A stretch of 25,163 nt of DNA. It comes from Paulinella micropora. Its lineage: Eukaryota > Cercozoa > Imbricatea > Euglyphida. Below the pieces are notes generated by a model. It did not search any database. It saw nothing but the letters and a program-made list of their open reading frames with translations, and was not told the origin of the DNA. This document shows positions 16,599 through 24,671 of the stretch, one piece after another. The stretch is from NCBI GenBank assembly GCA_009731375.1, contig BJOX01000309.1, positions 56,804-81,966 on the forward strand, given 5' to 3'. Within the stretch, counting starts at the first letter, position 1; the number at the start of each line of letters is the position of its first letter. Both the position numbers and the translations under genes were made by a program.

Positions 16599-17108
16599 CT
16601 AATCCTCTCTCATACATCTATACATATTCCCATCATGCTCATTCATCAGACTATATTCTGATTTAACTTGGACTGGGATATATGCTGAATATCTAATGTA
16701 GGATTGATTGAAAGTAAGTTTTTCGTTTTCAATCCCTCTAAGAATTCTATCTTGGACAACTTTGCTAAACTCGCTCCTATGCTCCCTCCTCCACTCTTTG
16801 AATAATTTTCTTTCTTTTTCAATTCTCTTCAATTCATTCTTCCTGTTCCTATCATATTCTCTATCCTCCTCAACATTATCTCTTTCGTTATCCAATCTTC
16901 TAATCATAATGCCAATGGCTCTCATTTTGTTTATGTCTGGTTTGATTTTCTCCTTCAATAATTCTATTTCTTTATTTGCTTTGGCTACTCTTTCTTCGCA
17001 TCTTATTCTATACTTCTTCAAATATGTCTTACTCTCCTTCGTCGTCTTAAAGACATCAATCCATTCTTCAATCGTTCTGTCTTCTCTACTTACTAGGTTC
17101 TCACTCAT
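16599..17108 (-). CDS. Coiled-coil protein, 169 aa
   Basis: I start at ATG 17108 (MSENLVSRED). A longer frame reaches 17195 but runs into the GC-rich 8-mer repeats and has no family-like content. Residues ~30-130 are charged heptad-like helix (EERVAKANKEIELLKEKIK; RKNELKRIEKERKLFKEWRREH). A less charged C-terminus contains YIRYSAYIPVQVKSEYSLMNEH. There is no membrane segment or catalytic motif. It could be a structural, scaffold or regulatory protein. Nothing specific is recognised. Confidence 0.65.
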   Translation of the reverse strand: MSENLVSREDRTIEEWIDVFKTTKESKTYLKKYRIRCEERVAKANKEIELLKEKIKPDINKMRAIGIMIRRLDNERDNVEEDREYDRNRKNELKRIEKERKLFKEWRREHRSEFSKVVQDRILRGIENEKLTFNQSYIRYSAYIPVQVKSEYSLMNEHDGNMYRCMRED

Positions 17109-17129
17109 TCTATTTCTGAGGATGTTCTG

Positions 17130-17195
17130 GCAGTTTTGCCCGCTTGTCCGGCGGGCAGGCGGGCAGGCGGGCACACGGCATTGTTTTGCCCGCAC
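17130..17195. repeat. GC-rich 8-mer tandem repeats with inverted copies
   Basis: Three tandem copies of GCGGGCAG/C (17151-17174) are flanked by GTTTTGCCCGC on both sides (17133 and 17183), so the tandem block can pair with either flank as a GCCCGC/GCGGGC hairpin. Composition contrasts sharply with the AT-rich surroundings. It lies directly upstream of the coiled-coil gene. Confidence 0.8.
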
Positions 17196-18057
17196 ACTTT
17201 TACTGAAAAATAATAATAATTTTTTCCATTTCTACGTGTCGTCCCTGCTCCACTTTTTTTCCAGATTATCTCTTAAGTTGGATGTGTATGTTTTTATGGT
17301 TGTAATTGTTGCGAAATTGTTGCGAGAGTGTCTGATAGATGAATGGTAAGGGGGCTCGCACTCGGTTTTCCGTGTCGCGGGTTCAATTCCCACTCGTATG
17401 ACGTCATCTACACTTTCGCCTTATTGTTTTGTTTTTTTTTGGTCCTATTACCTTTTTACTTTTGGCGGAGCGGTGTGATGAGTTTCTTTTTGAGGTGCTT
17501 GCTCGTTTATTTCGTTTTCCTTTATTGGCTTTTATTTTTTTTACAAAATTTAGCAGTCATTATTAATTTGTTATGTTGTTTTCATTTCATTTTTCCGTTG
17601 TTCGTTGTGTGGATTTCCACTGGATTTCCATCACCACACATTGGATAAAGGGCGGACGACTGCGAGAGAGGGCAGAGGGAGATTTATTAAAATTCATCTT
17701 CCTGCCCCCTGTCCGACCTTTGGCCTTGGGAGCCGAAAACTTTTATATATATATCTATGAATTCATATAGACATACTTTTTTTTTTATTTTTCTCTTATA
17801 AGGTTGGACACCTTGGACAAGTAAAAAAAGTATGAATAGTAAGAATAATAATATATAAAATCCTTTAAAAAACATAATAAAAAGTGTCCAACCCTCAAAA
17901 ACTGAGGTCGGACACGGCCAACCTAGGGGGTTGGACACTATGTAGGAAGCGGTATTTTATAAAAACTCTCTCTCCCGTGCTTATATACACAAGAGATTAA
18001 ACATAAGGGAAGTATAGATTTTATATTAAGGGTAAGGGGATTATATGTATATAACCA
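17196..18057. other. Non-coding, low-complexity and repeat-bearing region
   Basis: It is T-rich on the plus strand. Open frames here (such as 17343-17648) encode Phe/Leu-rich low-complexity sequence and are not believable genes. It holds a tRNA-like stretch with A-box- and B-box-like motifs (about 17335-17401), a CATACTTTTTTTT...AAAAAAAGTATG inverted repeat (17772-17835), and GTGTCCAACC-family boxes. A TATATGTATATAA sequence just before 18058 may be a promoter for the small gene there. Confidence 0.6.
17802..17939. repeat. GTGTCCAACC box family, including a 12-bp inverted pair
   Basis: The 10-mer GTGTCCAACC or its complement occurs at 17802-17811, 17884-17893 and 17929-17938, with a one-base variant at 17906-17915. 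AGTGTCCAACCC (17883-17894) and GGGTTGGACACT (17928-17939) form perfect 12-bp arms. Two more copies lie in the large inverted repeat (18497-18506, 18717-18726). Confidence 0.85.
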
Positions 18058-18345
18058 ATGGATACCGACACAAAACAGCAACGATACCAGAAAAAGTATA
18101 GAGAAAATCATCCCGATAAAATAAAGGAAATCCAAAAGAGATATGTGGAGAAGAATAGAGCCAAAATAAATGCATACAACAGGGAATACTACAAGAGAAA
18201 CAAAGCCAAAGTACAGCAAATGAAACAGAGATACAGAGACGACAACAAAGACAAGATAAAAGAATACAATAAAGAGTATCACAAAAAGAAACAAAATGAA
18301 AGCACTAATCCTGACATTGAATTTTTAAAGACACTTGATTTCTAA
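18058..18345 (+). CDS. Lys/Tyr-rich YxxN-repeat protein, 95 aa
   Basis: It is a short, very basic protein made of repeated units of about 12-13 residues of the form Y..N..KIKE..KRY (for example KIKEIQKRYVEKNRAKINAY). This strongly resembles the repeat region after the nuclease domain in the broken GIY-YIG gene at 4103-4699, so it may be a detached repeat domain or a degenerate relative. Such repeats are common in giant-virus and host genomes next to homing nucleases and zinc fingers and may bind nucleic acid. The ATG at 18058 follows TATATGTATATAACC. A hairpin (18369-18387) and C-tracts follow the stop. Confidence 0.65.
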   Translation: MDTDTKQQRYQKKYRENHPDKIKEIQKRYVEKNRAKINAYNREYYKRNKAKVQQMKQRYRDDNKDKIKEYNKEYHKKKQNESTNPDIEFLKTLDF

Positions 18346-18353
18346 CTTAATAA

Positions 18354-18403
18354 CCCCCCAACCCCCCGTTTCAACTTCGTTGAAACCCGCCCCCCTTCCC
18401 CCC
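18354..18403. other. Five C-tracts around a short hairpin (potential G-quadruplex on the minus strand)
   Basis: C runs of 6, 6, 3, 6 and 6 (18354-18359, 18362-18367, 18386-18388, 18390-18395, 18398-18403) flank the perfect stem-loop GTTTCAACTTCGTTGAAAC (18369-18387). The minus strand could fold as a G-quadruplex. The hairpin just after the 95-aa gene may be its 3'-end signal. Confidence 0.6.
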
Positions 18404-18410
18404 TATGACC

Positions 18411-18806
18411 ATTTGTATATATAAGGGTTGTCTATCCGCAAAGTATGAAAAAAGCCGTTAGAATGTGTAAAACCTTCAACGGATACAACGAAAAAAGTGT
18501 CCAACCCTTGTGAAAACTATCAAATGTTTTCCAAAAATCAACCAACTAAGCACATTTAGAAAGAATTAAGACATATTAAGCACATAGTCCATATAAACTT
18601 TGTTTATATATATTTTTATGTAGTAAAAATATGGACTATGTGCTTAATATGTCTTAATTCTTTCTAAATGTGCTTAGTTGGTTGATTTTTGGAAAACATT
18701 TGATAGTTTTCACAAGGGTTGGACACTTTTTTCGTTGTATCCGTTGAAGGTTTTACACATTCTAACGGCTTTTTTCATACTTTGCGGATAGACAACCCTT
18801 ATATAT

Positions 18807-18812
<6 letters not shown>
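18411..18812. repeat. Perfect 184-bp inverted repeat with 34-nt centre
   Basis: Left arm 18411-18594 and right arm 18629-18812 are exact reverse complements along all 184 bp. The centre (18595-18628) is AT-rich, and with the arm ends it forms a smaller ATATAAAC-TTT-GTTTATAT stem (18591-18609). Arms contain GTGTCCAACC boxes and no ORF. The right arm merges into an (AT)n run. Candidates are joined terminal inverted repeats of a linear genome, a telomere-resolution site, or a short palindromic mobile element. Confidence 0.97.
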
Positions 18813-18865
<53 letters not shown>

Positions 18866-18879
18866 TATATATATATATA
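18811..18879. repeat. (AT)n microsatellite
   Basis: About 34 AT dinucleotides interrupted once by AG (18864), directly abutting the right arm of the large inverted repeat. Length is likely unstable and poorly resolved by sequencing. Confidence 0.97.
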
Positions 18880-19120
18880 CATAATGTACATACAATGTGC
18901 AAACAAAGTACATACATGTATATACACAGTACACACATTTTTTTTAAAACACGTTTTCGCGTAAAGTTTCTGAACGTCAAAACTACAAAACAAGAAGAAA
19001 TTTAAAAAAAGGCAAATGATAGCTTTTCAAAAATCCGAATGGTAACATTAAAGAAATCGGTATGCTAGTGATGAAGTAATGTACTTTGAATACTGCCGGC
19101 ATACTGCAGACATTAAAGTG

Positions 19121-19389
19121 TTAATGCATGCATCGCCATTACTTTTCGACACATGCATTGAAATTTCAATGAATTTGAATCTCAATGCATGCATTGGACA
19201 TTTGCATTGATATTTCACTGCATGCATTGAAAATAATTCAATGCATGCATTGAGATTTCAAGGCATACATTAAATTTTTTCAACGCATGCACCGAAATTT
19301 CAATGCATGATGCATTGAGATCTCAATGCATGCATGGAAATAATTTCAATGCATCATGCATTGAAATTTCAATGCATGCATTGAAATGA
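19121..19389. repeat. Cluster of palindromic CAATGCATGCATTG repeats
   Basis: Roughly ten perfect or degenerate copies of the palindrome CAATGCATGCATTG, spaced by AAATTTC, GAGATCTC or AATAATTT linkers, giving a period of about 20-30 nt. Some copies carry a GCATGATGC or GCATCATGC variant. Array structure suggests iteron-like protein binding sites or a satellite. Confidence 0.85.
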
Positions 19390-19797
19390 TCGTTGACTCC
19401 GGACTCCGGCATCTTTAATAAACCCCCAGCGTGTTGACTAGAGTAGTAGAGGTGCCACTACAAGACGCCATTTGGAGACATGGGGGGGTAGCAAGAGAGA
19501 TAACGGCTAAATTCGCTCTCCTATTGATTTCAAAAAAAAGCAGATTTAAGCCATTATCTCTCTTCCTATTAATCAACGTCTCCAAATTTTTTGGTTATGT
19601 TTGTTGCGGCGTGGCGGCAAAAAAGTGAAATTCTGCCGCAACCTCTGCGGCGCGGTGGATGGAAGTCGTCCAAAGTGCCGCATGGTGGTATTCGCGGGAA
19701 TAAGCCATCTGGTGGCACCAGTGGCGATATTCAGGTTATCTGTGAGTGTTATAATTTTTAATTCATGTTAAGGATAAGAATTATATCACTATATAAT
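19390..19797. other. Non-coding region with extended imperfect hairpin and a promoter repeat
   Basis: Paired segments ATTTGGAGAC/GTCTCCAAAT (19470-19479, 19578-19587) enclose AAGAGAGATAACGGCTAAAT (19493-19512) pairing with 19544-19564. A GACTCCG doublet occurs at about 19395. GC-rich sequence follows to ~19735, then the 46-nt promoter repeat. The short ORF 19431-19628 across the hairpin is not convincing. Confidence 0.6.
19751..19796 (+). promoter_or_regulatory. 46-nt promoter repeat, copy 1
   Basis: This AT-rich 46-mer runs from ATAATTTTTAATTCATG to CACTATATAA. It is repeated at 20504-20549 with a single difference. It ends 2 nt before the ATG of the zinc-finger protein, so the TATA-like CACTATATAA is likely a core promoter. 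The ATG inside the repeat (19765) is therefore an unlikely start. Confidence 0.7.
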
Positions 19798-20421
19798 ATG
19801 AGCGAGATTCCACAGAAAATAACGAAGGGTGGTGTGTATGTTTTTGAAGAGACAAAGAGTCCAAGGGTCGTTGTAAAATGGAATGAAGAAGGTAAAAATA
19901 AAGTAAAAAACTTTTGTATTAACGGACAAAGAAATAAAGAACAAGCAGAACAGCAAGCAAATAAATTTTATGAAGAAAACATAAAGCCAAAATATGAACT
20001 CTGGAAGAAATATAATGATGAAAGATTAAAACAGAATAAATTACAATATAATAGAGACTATAACAAAATATGGAGCAAGAAAAAATTTAAGTGTGAGTGT
20101 GGTTATGAAACAGCAATTACATATAAATCAAGACATCTTGAATCTGTTTATCACGATCTATGGATGAAAGGAATGAAAGTTTCAAGTAAAATTTCATCAG
20201 GCCAAGAAAAATATACATGCGAATGTGGCTCAACAATAGAAGTAGGAGGTAAAGAAATTCATGAGAAAACATTACAACATAAAAAATACTTAGAAACAAA
20301 AGATAGATGCGATACATGCAATAGGTCTGAAAATAATTGTAATTGTGGCACTTATCCAAACAGCCAAAGAATTGATTCTAGTTCATACAATGCTTCTTAT
20401 AACTCATACAGAATGAAGTAG
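19798..20421 (+). CDS. AP2-like plus zinc-finger protein, 207 aa
   Basis: The start at 19798 (MSEIPQK) is preferred because the ATG 33 nt upstream lies inside a duplicated promoter. Residues ~12-60 (GVYVFEETKSPRVVVKWNEEGKNKVKNF, then a helix KEQAEQQANKFYEE) look like a three-strand-plus-helix AP2 or integrase-arm DNA-binding fold. Three Cys/His clusters follow: CECG...H...H (~95-120), CECG...H...H (~135-160) and CDTCN...CNC (~170-185), likely zinc fingers. Similar zinc fingers end the broken GIY-YIG gene. A DNA-binding regulator or homing-associated protein is likely. The ending SSSYNASYNSYRMK is low complexity. Confidence 0.7.
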   Translation: MSEIPQKITKGGVYVFEETKSPRVVVKWNEEGKNKVKNFCINGQRNKEQAEQQANKFYEENIKPKYELWKKYNDERLKQNKLQYNRDYNKIWSKKKFKCECGYETAITYKSRHLESVYHDLWMKGMKVSSKISSGQEKYTCECGSTIEVGGKEIHEKTLQHKKYLETKDRCDTCNRSENNCNCGTYPNSQRIDSSSYNASYNSYRMK

Positions 20422-20503
20422 TGTCTTCTACTTTCAAAACAAAAATCAAAAAGAGAAAATTATTTTTTTGATGTGTTGTCTCCGCGGCGCTCTATGGTGT
20501 GTC

Positions 20504-20549
20504 ATAATTTTTAATTCATGTTAAGGATAAGAATTATAACACTATATAA
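20504..20549 (+). promoter_or_regulatory. 46-nt promoter repeat, copy 2
   Basis: It is identical to 19751-19796 except for T to A at one position. It lies 79 nt upstream of the polymerase ATG, after the zinc-finger gene. A second TATA-like TAGTATATAAAATG sits directly at the polymerase start, so the polymerase may have two promoters. Confidence 0.65.
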
Positions 20550-20627
20550 AAGAGGTAATCTGTCAAAAATCACAACCCATACTTTAATTATTTAATTTTC
20601 AAACTTTTATATTTCTTAGTATATAAA

Positions 20628-23600
20628 ATGGACACACACGACTACAAAGGTGTTGTCTATCGGCTAGACAAACTAAGGGAATACAAGATAAATTATGAAA
20701 TTAAACATGTTAGGGGACATGATGCGCTGTTTATTCAACCAAGTAATAGGTATATACGGATTGATACGCCAACAGCCCAAAATTACTTAAACAGAGTAAG
20801 AGGTGTTTCGTACTTCCGACAACAAAATATTCCTATTGCTCCTCCATTGCCTATTGCAATTTCTCAAAGTATCAGACAGGAGAATGTCAGAGACTTGATG
20901 CGATATGGTAATTATGATATATTACGGGACAACAGCGAAGAACACAAACTCGGAATTAATGAGAGCCAGTATAAAGTGAGGATTACTGGAAACCTTCATT
21001 CATTCACTATTAGAGATGTAATAAATTTTATTGGAATTATCCTAAAAGATTTTATTCAAAGACATCCACCAAATAGTAAAGTCAGTTTAAGTATTGAATT
21101 TATAAATGGTCATTATGGAGCAGTATCAACAGGTATGAAAACTATTAACGAAATTTCTGTTGAAGATGTATTAGAAAGATTATCTAATATATTTCAAAGT
21201 AATGAAAGCCTTTATACTGATGAAAAAGGAGCAAATATGGATAATTTAAAGTTTGTATTAAAATCTATTAAGATGCCTACAGGCGGAACAAGGCTACAAG
21301 TTATTAACAAATTAGATATCTATAAGAAAAGAGGGGTTATCCAAATCAACAACACCGATAACATATGCTTAGCAAGGGCAATTGTTGTAGTCCGAGCAAA
21401 AAAAGAAAATAATGAAAAATATTCACAGATTATGAAAGGAAGAAAGATACAAGAAGAATTGGCAAGAGAACTACATGAGAAAGCAAATGTTATTGAAAAT
21501 GTCTGTGGTATTCCAGAGATTAATATATTTGCTAATTACATTAACTATAATTTGGTTATTGTTGAATTCCCTGACAAAATCGTTTATAAAACAGATCTAC
21601 TTGATGCCAGCGGCGAACGGCTTACTAATCTTTATATTCTCAAAACAGAAGGACATTACGATGCTATCACAAATATGAAGTCTATGTTAGGTAAAAAGAA
21701 CTTCTGTGAGTTATGCCTAAGAGGATACAAAGAAAGACATGCTTGTGAATTTGTATGCAATATATGCGGAGTATCTGGATGTCAAGGTATAAAAGATAAG
21801 TCTCAGTGGATTGAATGTAAAGACTGCTTTAGAAACTTTCCTAACAAGCAATGTTATATCAACCATAAAAAGGATGCTTTGGATAATAAGGAAGTTAGTA
21901 ATATGTGCGATGAAAAAGCAAAATGTAAGGAATGCGGAACAAATTATAAAACTAAAGATGGACATAAATGCGGATATGCGAAGTGTCGTAATTGTAAAGA
22001 AATACAGCCACTAGAACACAAATGCGAAATAGTACAAAAAGCAATCCTACAGCCAACAGAAAAATATGTATTCTTTGATTTTGAGGCAACACAAGACACA
22101 GGCGTACATATTGTTAATCATGCTGAAAGCCAGTATTTTAACGAAAGCACACCAATAATTCACAAGAATATTGATGACTTCTGTAAGTGGATATTTGATA
22201 TCAAGCATAATGATTATACATTTATAGCACATAACGCCAGAGGCTACGATTGTCAGTTTATTCTCAAGTGGTTAGTTGATAATGGACATGCGCCATTTGT
22301 CATTTATCAAGGCGGTAAAATTATGATGATGATACATAAGAAATTTAGATTTATTGATAGTCTAAGTTTTCTTCCGATGCCATTGGCTGATTTTCCTAAG
22401 ACATTTGGATTGAACGAACTTAAAAAAGGCTACTTTCCACATTTCTTCAATACTTCAAAAAATCAAAATTATGTAGGTGTTATGCCACATAAGAAACATT
22501 ACGGATACAACACAATGAAAGGAGATAAAAGACAGGAATTCTTAAATTGGTATGATGAGCAAGTTAGTATCAACAATCACTTTGATATGAAAAAAGAAAT
22601 TGCTGAGTATTGCCATTCCGATGTTGATATATTGAGACGAGGCTGTATGATGTTTAGAAACTCGTTTCTAGAATTCGGTATTGACCCTTTTAGATATACA
22701 ACAATTGCGAGTTGTGTGATGGCATTATATCGTGGTAAATTTATGCCTGAGAAATCAATTGCTGTATTGAAGAATGAAAAGCAAAACAGGATGACCTCAC
22801 GGGCATGTGTTGAATGGTTAGCATATCGTAGTAGATTAGACAATACTGACATTAAACATGCCTTCAATGGAGGTGAAAAAATGTTTTACCTCAACTCAAA
22901 GCAGTCCAATGTATACGTAGATGGATGGGACGGCAAAAAAAACGTCGCTTATGAGTTTTATGGATGTCATTGGCACGGATGTCAGAAGTGCTATAACAGC
23001 AATACAATGAATATTAAGAAAAATAAGACTATGGGAGAACTATATAAAAATACAAAGTCAAGAGAAGTTTTATTGAGCAAACTCTACGGAGTATCCAAAG
23101 TCATTACTATTTGGGAATGCGAATGGAGACTATCTAGAACAAGTCAAGTATTGGCAGAAGATACAAATGAACAAATTATGGAGCAAGAACGATTAAGTCC
23201 GAGAGAAGCAATGTTTGGAGGCAGAACTAATGCTCTCACATTATACTGGAAATCAAGACATGAAAGTGAATATGCTAATTACATTGATGTCTCTGGATTG
23301 TATCCCGCTGTTATGTATTATGACCCTTATCCGACAGGGCACCATGAAATCATACATCCAAAGAATGAGACAGAAAGAAAACAAGTAGCAATGAATATTA
23401 TTAATAAAGTCTATTTCGGAATTGTAAAAGCAAAAATGCTACCTCCTAAGGGCTTAATTCATCCAGTCTTACCAAAAGCAGACAGAGGTAAGATGATGTA
23501 TTACCTATGCGATAAGTGCGGGATGACAGGACACCACGGCCAATGTAATCACTCTGATAATGAGCGAGCATTAACAGGAACATGGGCTACTCCAGAAATC

Positions 23601-24671
23601 TATAAGGCACTTGACAAAGGATACAAATTGATGAAAGTATATGAAGTGTGGAACTGGGTTGAACAAAGTGATAGTTTATTCAAAGAATACATTAAAACCT
23701 TTATCAAGGTAAAACAAGAGTCTACAGGATACCCAAAAGGATGTATCACAGATGAAGATAAAAATCGCTACATTGACAATATGGAAATTAAAATGGGTGT
23801 TAGAATGGATAAAGATAAAATAGAAAAGAACTCTGGAAGAAGAGCTGTTGCCAAGTTGTGCTTAAACTCTTTATGGGGAAAATTTGGAGAAAAACAAAAT
23901 AAAACACAAACTAAATTTATAAGAGACAAAGATGATTTATACAAACTAATGAACGATAAGACAATTGACAACATTAATATTAATATAGTTAATGAAGATG
24001 TAGTGGAAGCAAGTTATGACTTAAAACAGGATGCTGTGAGCGACCCAATTAAAACAAATATTGTTATTGCTCTATTTACTACATGCCATGCTAGAATGAG
24101 GCTTTATGATAAGATGGACAAATTAGGATACAGAATATTATACCACGATACCGATAGTGTAATATATACTACTGACTTAACAAAAGGAGAAGTAGAAGAA
24201 AAAACAGGTGAATTATTAGGTGAATGGACTGATGAATTAGGTGGAGCCAAAATAAAAACCTTTGTTGGGGGCGGGCCGAAATGTTATGGATATGTATTGG
24301 ATAATGGACAAGCCTGTATGAAAGTAAAGGGGTTTAGCATGAACTATGAGACTAACAAAGCATTAAACCTACCTAATATGTTAAGTGTTATCAGTTGTGG
24401 CTTGGGACTAAAGAACACTGAATTGTATGAGAAAGGAAAAAACGAATTACTAGAACTATTGAAAACAGATGAAGAGAAATGTATTGCTAAACGAATTGAG
24501 AAGTCTGGTAAGGTTGTGATTGTAGAAAACAGCAAGATAACAAGAGACAAGCAAAAGAAAAAGATAACAAGCGAATACTTAGAAAAAATATTTAGTTATA
24601 CATACACGAAACGACAGGTTATAGGAGTTATTGATAACGCAATTGAAACGAGACCATTCGGCTACTATTGA
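20628..24671 (+). CDS. pPolB: Protein-primed family B DNA polymerase (Polinton type), 1347 aa
   Basis: The 3'-5' exonuclease motifs are FFDFEA (D484, E486), AHNARGYD (N536, D541) and YCHSDVD (Y661, D665). Polymerase motif A is DVSGLYP (887-893), motif B KLCLNSLWG (1076-1084) and motif C HDTDS (1173-1177), with a later GPKCYGY. All catalytic residues are intact. A Cys/His-rich zinc cluster spans ~360-466. An insert with YEFYGCHWHGC (~775-785) is typical of Polinton polymerases and resembles a nuclease fold. Residues ~235-350 carry TDNICLARAI (D244, C247) and GHYD (H343), reminiscent of an OTU-type cysteine protease. It would replicate a linear genome primed by a terminal protein, which could be encoded in its N-terminal region or elsewhere. 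The length of 1347 residues is at the large end for the family. A hairpin string follows the stop. Confidence 0.95.
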   Translation: MDTHDYKGVVYRLDKLREYKINYEIKHVRGHDALFIQPSNRYIRIDTPTAQNYLNRVRGVSYFRQQNIPIAPPLPIAISQSIRQENVRDLMRYGNYDILRDNSEEHKLGINESQYKVRITGNLHSFTIRDVINFIGIILKDFIQRHPPNSKVSLSIEFINGHYGAVSTGMKTINEISVEDVLERLSNIFQSNESLYTDEKGANMDNLKFVLKSIKMPTGGTRLQVINKLDIYKKRGVIQINNTDNICLARAIVVVRAKKENNEKYSQIMKGRKIQEELARELHEKANVIENVCGIPEINIFANYINYNLVIVEFPDKIVYKTDLLDASGERLTNLYILKTEGHYDAITNMKSMLGKKNFCELCLRGYKERHACEFVCNICGVSGCQGIKDKSQWIECKDCFRNFPNKQCYINHKKDALDNKEVSNMCDEKAKCKECGTNYKTKDGHKCGYAKCRNCKEIQPLEHKCEIVQKAILQPTEKYVFFDFEATQDTGVHIVNHAESQYFNESTPIIHKNIDDFCKWIFDIKHNDYTFIAHNARGYDCQFILKWLVDNGHAPFVIYQGGKIMMMIHKKFRFIDSLSFLPMPLADFPKTFGLNELKKGYFPHFFNTSKNQNYVGVMPHKKHYGYNTMKGDKRQEFLNWYDEQVSINNHFDMKKEIAEYCHSDVDILRRGCMMFRNSFLEFGIDPFRYTTIASCVMALYRGKFMPEKSIAVLKNEKQNRMTSRACVEWLAYRSRLDNTDIKHAFNGGEKMFYLNSKQSNVYVDGWDGKKNVAYEFYGCHWHGCQKCYNSNTMNIKKNKTMGELYKNTKSREVLLSKLYGVSKVITIWECEWRLSRTSQVLAEDTNEQIMEQERLSPREAMFGGRTNALTLYWKSRHESEYANYIDVSGLYPAVMYYDPYPTGHHEIIHPKNETERKQVAMNIINKVYFGIVKAKMLPPKGLIHPVLPKADRGKMMYYLCDKCGMTGHHGQCNHSDNERALTGTWATPEIYKALDKGYKLMKVYEVWNWVEQSDSLFKEYIKTFIKVKQESTGYPKGCITDEDKNRYIDNMEIKMGVRMDKDKIEKNSGRRAVAKLCLNSLWGKFGEKQNKTQTKFIRDKDDLYKLMNDKTIDNININIVNEDVVEASYDLKQDAVSDPIKTNIVIALFTTCHARMRLYDKMDKLGYRILYHDTDSVIYTTDLTKGEVEEKTGELLGEWTDELGGAKIKTFVGGGPKCYGYVLDNGQACMKVKGFSMNYETNKALNLPNMLSVISCGLGLKNTELYEKGKNELLELLKTDEEKCIAKRIEKSGKVVIVENSKITRDKQKKKITSEYLEKIFSYTYTKRQVIGVIDNAIETRPFGYY

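Noticed and set aside
16708-17349. 213-codon plus-strand ORF
   Set aside because: It is antisense to the coiled-coil gene. Its Ser/Leu/Phe-rich content mirrors the Glu/Lys/Arg codons of the real gene.
17329-17401. Functional tRNA gene
   Set aside because: The D-stem has no partner, no 7-nt anticodon loop with a 5-bp stem can be drawn, and the acceptor pairing relies on wobbles and a mismatch. Kept only as a tRNA-like remnant.
17343-17648. 101-codon ORF rich in Phe and Leu with apparent membrane segments
   Set aside because: It arises from T-rich low-complexity DNA, has no start context, and overlaps the tRNA-like stretch. Hydrophobicity here is a by-product of poly-T.
18411-18812. CRISPR array or standard insertion sequence
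   Set aside because: There are only two inverted arms, no spacers, no transposase ORF and no target-site duplication.
18710-18993. Several overlapping ORFs on both strands made of Ile/Tyr alternations
   Set aside because: They are translations of the (AT)n microsatellite and of the inverted-repeat arm.
19431-19628. 65-codon ORF across the extended hairpin
   Set aside because: It has no family-like content, lies in structured non-coding DNA, and its start is not an ATG in good context.
19765-19797. Upstream ATG as the start of the zinc-finger protein
   Set aside because: It lies inside the duplicated promoter. The second copy has the same ATG leading only to a short dead-end frame before the polymerase.
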